From NCBI RefSeq assembly GCF_000337375.1, contig NZ_AOJG01000008.1, forward strand, positions 1-42,227: a stretch of 42,227 nt of DNA, written 5' to 3'. The notes under the pieces are model-generated. The model saw nothing but the letters and a program-made list of their open reading frames with translations. It had not been told where the DNA came from and made no database searches. The DNA comes from Halorubrum lipolyticum DSM 21995. GTDB lineage: Archaea > Halobacteriota > Halobacteria > Halobacteriales > Haloferacaceae. The translations under genes and the position numbers were made by a program. This document shows, in pieces, positions 40,785-42,227 of this stretch (the stretch's first letter is position 1; the number at the start of each line of letters is the position of its first letter).

Positions 40785-42227
40785 CCGCCGCCGACCGGTT
40801 CGTCGAGCGCGTCGACGAGTTCGTCACGGAGCGGCCGGGCGCGGTGATCGCCGTCTTCCTCCTGATCAGCGTCGTCGCCGTCGGCGGGATCGGCGGGATC
40901 GAGACCAGCGCCGGCGCCGACCAGTTCACGCAGGACATCCCGGCCCAGCAGGCGTTAGACGACATCGACGAGGAGTTCGAGACCTCGATCGGCGGGTCGG
41001 CCACCGCCGCGCAGGTGATCGTCACCGACGAGAACGTGCTCTCCCGGCCGACGCTGATACGGATCTTGGAGACGCAAGACCGGCTGGAGTCGCGGTCGAC
41101 GCTCCGGGTGGGATCGACGTCGAGCCACGCGGACGCGATCGCGCGCCAGCTCGATCCGACCGCGGAGACCGCCGCCCAGCGACGCGACGCGGTCGCGGAG
41201 GCGACCCCGCCGGAGCTGCGGGCGGCCATCGACGACGCCGACGCGTCCGGCGCGATCGAGTCGCAGGTGTCGGTCGACTACAACCCCACCGCCCAGCGCG
41301 CCGGCGCCGCGATCGTCGGGATCACCTACGACGTGCCCGACGCGGCGACGACCGCCCGGGTGACGGAGCTGCAGACGCGCAGCGTCGAGGTCGTCGACTC
41401 GGTGCCGGGCAACGAGGCGGGCGACAACGCGATCCTCTTCGGCGACGGCGTGCTCCAGTCGGAGATCACCGCGCTGCTCGGCGACACCGCGATCATCGTG
41501 TTCCCCGCGGCACTGCTGCTCATCCTGGGCTTCCTGGTGTTCGCCTACCGCGACCCGATCGACATGTCGATCGGCCTCGCGGCGCTCCTGATGGCGCTCC
41601 TGTGGACCTTCGGGTTCATGGGGTACGCGGGGATCCCCTTCTCCGACTCCCTCATCACCGTCTTCCCGCTGCTGCTCGCGGTCGGGATCGACTTCGGGAT
41701 CCACATCGTCAACCGGTATCGCGAGGAGCGGGGCGAGGGGTTGGGGATCGGGGACGCGATGCGGACGACGACCGACCAGCTGCTGATCGCGTTCCTGCTC
41801 GTGACGATCACCACCGTGTTCGGACTCGTCTCGAACGTGGCCAGCCCCTTCGAGCCCAACCGGGACTTCGGGATCGTCGCGGCCGCCGGGATCACCTTCA
41901 CGCTCGCGGTCTTCGGGGTCTTCCTCCCCGCCGCGAAGGTGCTGGTGGACCGCTGGCGCGAGCGGCTTCCGATCCCCGAGTTCGGCACGACCGCGCTCGG
42001 GACGGGCGGCTCGCGTCTCGGCCGCGTGCTGCACGTCGGGGTCGACCTCTCGCGAGTCGCGCCGGTCGTCGTCGTCGCCGTGCTCCTCGTCGGCGGCGCG
42101 GCCGGGGGCGCGTACGGCACCGGAGTGAACACGGAGTTCTCCGAGGAGGCCTTTTTCCCCGACGAGGACCGGCTGGAGACGTACTCGAACCTCCCGGAGC
42201 CGTTCGCGCCGACCGACTACACGTTCC
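40781..42227 (+). CDS. RND/MMPL-type exporter, 5' part (runs off the window)
   Basis: At least 482 residues are encoded from GTG 40781. Helix 1 (AVIAVFLLISVVAVGGIGGI) is followed by a large outer loop (about 45-225), then a cluster of helices about 230-390: TAIIVFPAALLLILGFLVFA, MSIGLAALLMALLWTFGFMG, SLITVFPLLLAVGIDFGIHI, QLLIAFLLVTITTVFGLVSN, and FGIVAAAGITFTLAVFGVF. GIDFGIHIVNRYREE is the RND helix-4 signature with the proton-relay aspartate, typical of the predicted RND exporters with a sterol-sensing-like domain. The second half of the gene lies beyond the window. Substrate is unknown; lipids or drugs are plausible. Confidence 0.88.
   Translation, partial: MTAADRFVERVDEFVTERPGAVIAVFLLISVVAVGGIGGIETSAGADQFTQDIPAQQALDDIDEEFETSIGGSATAAQVIVTDENVLSRPTLIRILETQDRLESRSTLRVGSTSSHADAIARQLDPTAETAAQRRDAVAEATPPELRAAIDDADASGAIESQVSVDYNPTAQRAGAAIVGITYDVPDAATTARVTELQTRSVEVVDSVPGNEAGDNAILFGDGVLQSEITALLGDTAIIVFPAALLLILGFLVFAYRDPIDMSIGLAALLMALLWTFGFMGYAGIPFSDSLITVFPLLLAVGIDFGIHIVNRYREERGEGLGIGDAMRTTTDQLLIAFLLVTITTVFGLVSNVASPFEPNRDFGIVAAAGITFTLAVFGVFLPAAKVLVDRWRERLPIPEFGTTALGTGGSRLGRVLHVGVDLSRVAPVVVVAVLLVGGAAGGAYGTGVNTEFSEEAFFPDEDRLETYSNLPEPFAPTDYTF

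Noticed and set aside
1-42227. CRISPR array or cas genes
   Set aside because: No regularly spaced direct repeats with unique spacers and no Cas-like protein were seen; the only tandem arrays are the bactofilin repeat and the 10-base iterons.
1-42227. Ribosomal RNA genes
   Set aside because: No rRNA-like stretch seen on either strand.

Overview
The window comes from a haloarchaeon, most likely a Halorubrum-type member of the Haloferacales. I base this on the GC-rich backbone, very acidic proteins, TATA boxes about 26 bases upstream of start codons (leaderless mRNAs), a HalX response regulator, DUF5786/5794/5795/5800-type haloarchaeal proteins, and an intron-containing tRNA-Trp. The genus is inference.

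Left backbone (1-3771): a bactofilin-like gene with an acidic hexapeptide repeat, two tiny acidic conserved genes, a membrane-anchored LEA14-type protein and a small unknown gene.

Accessory region (about 3.85-20.6 kb): lower GC, many stand-alone genes, toxin-antitoxin pairs, remnants and a tyrosine recombinase. It ends beside tRNA-Trp. It holds a PolB-type 3'-5' exonuclease, a winged-helix regulator, a PH/coiled-coil/PH protein, the 3' tail of a lost helicase followed by a GmrSD-like DUF262 nuclease, a serine recombinase cut by a TnpB insertion element, VapBC, a zinc-finger HNH protein next to an Orc1/Cdc6-like ATPase, HicB with a frameshifted HicA, and a low-GC block at 14.2-18.0 kb. That block encodes a membrane protein, an unknown protein, and a tightly joined pair: an unknown 391-residue protein and a PD-(D/E)XK nuclease. 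This pair is the best candidate for an undescribed conflict or defence module. I found no clear att repeat, so the outer limits of the region are soft.

Right backbone (20.6-42.2 kb): tRNA-Trp, DUF5795, DUF5794, IMP dehydrogenase, a HalX regulator, a Hel308-type helicase, squalene synthase, acyl-CoA dehydrogenase, a pair of bPH2 membrane proteins, glutamate dehydrogenase, a DUF2071 protein, a cation diffusion facilitator, a pilin-like surface protein, an HD protein, and a TetR-controlled locus with a COG1361-type surface protein and an RND-type exporter that runs off the window end.

Two structural features stand out. A roughly 150-base noncoding element occurs at 1-165 and, inverted, at 33.5-33.7 kb. 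It has TATA boxes, a long stem and a T-run, so it may be a dispersed small-RNA gene. Several backbone genes are also preceded by short ORFs whose ends overlap the main start codon.
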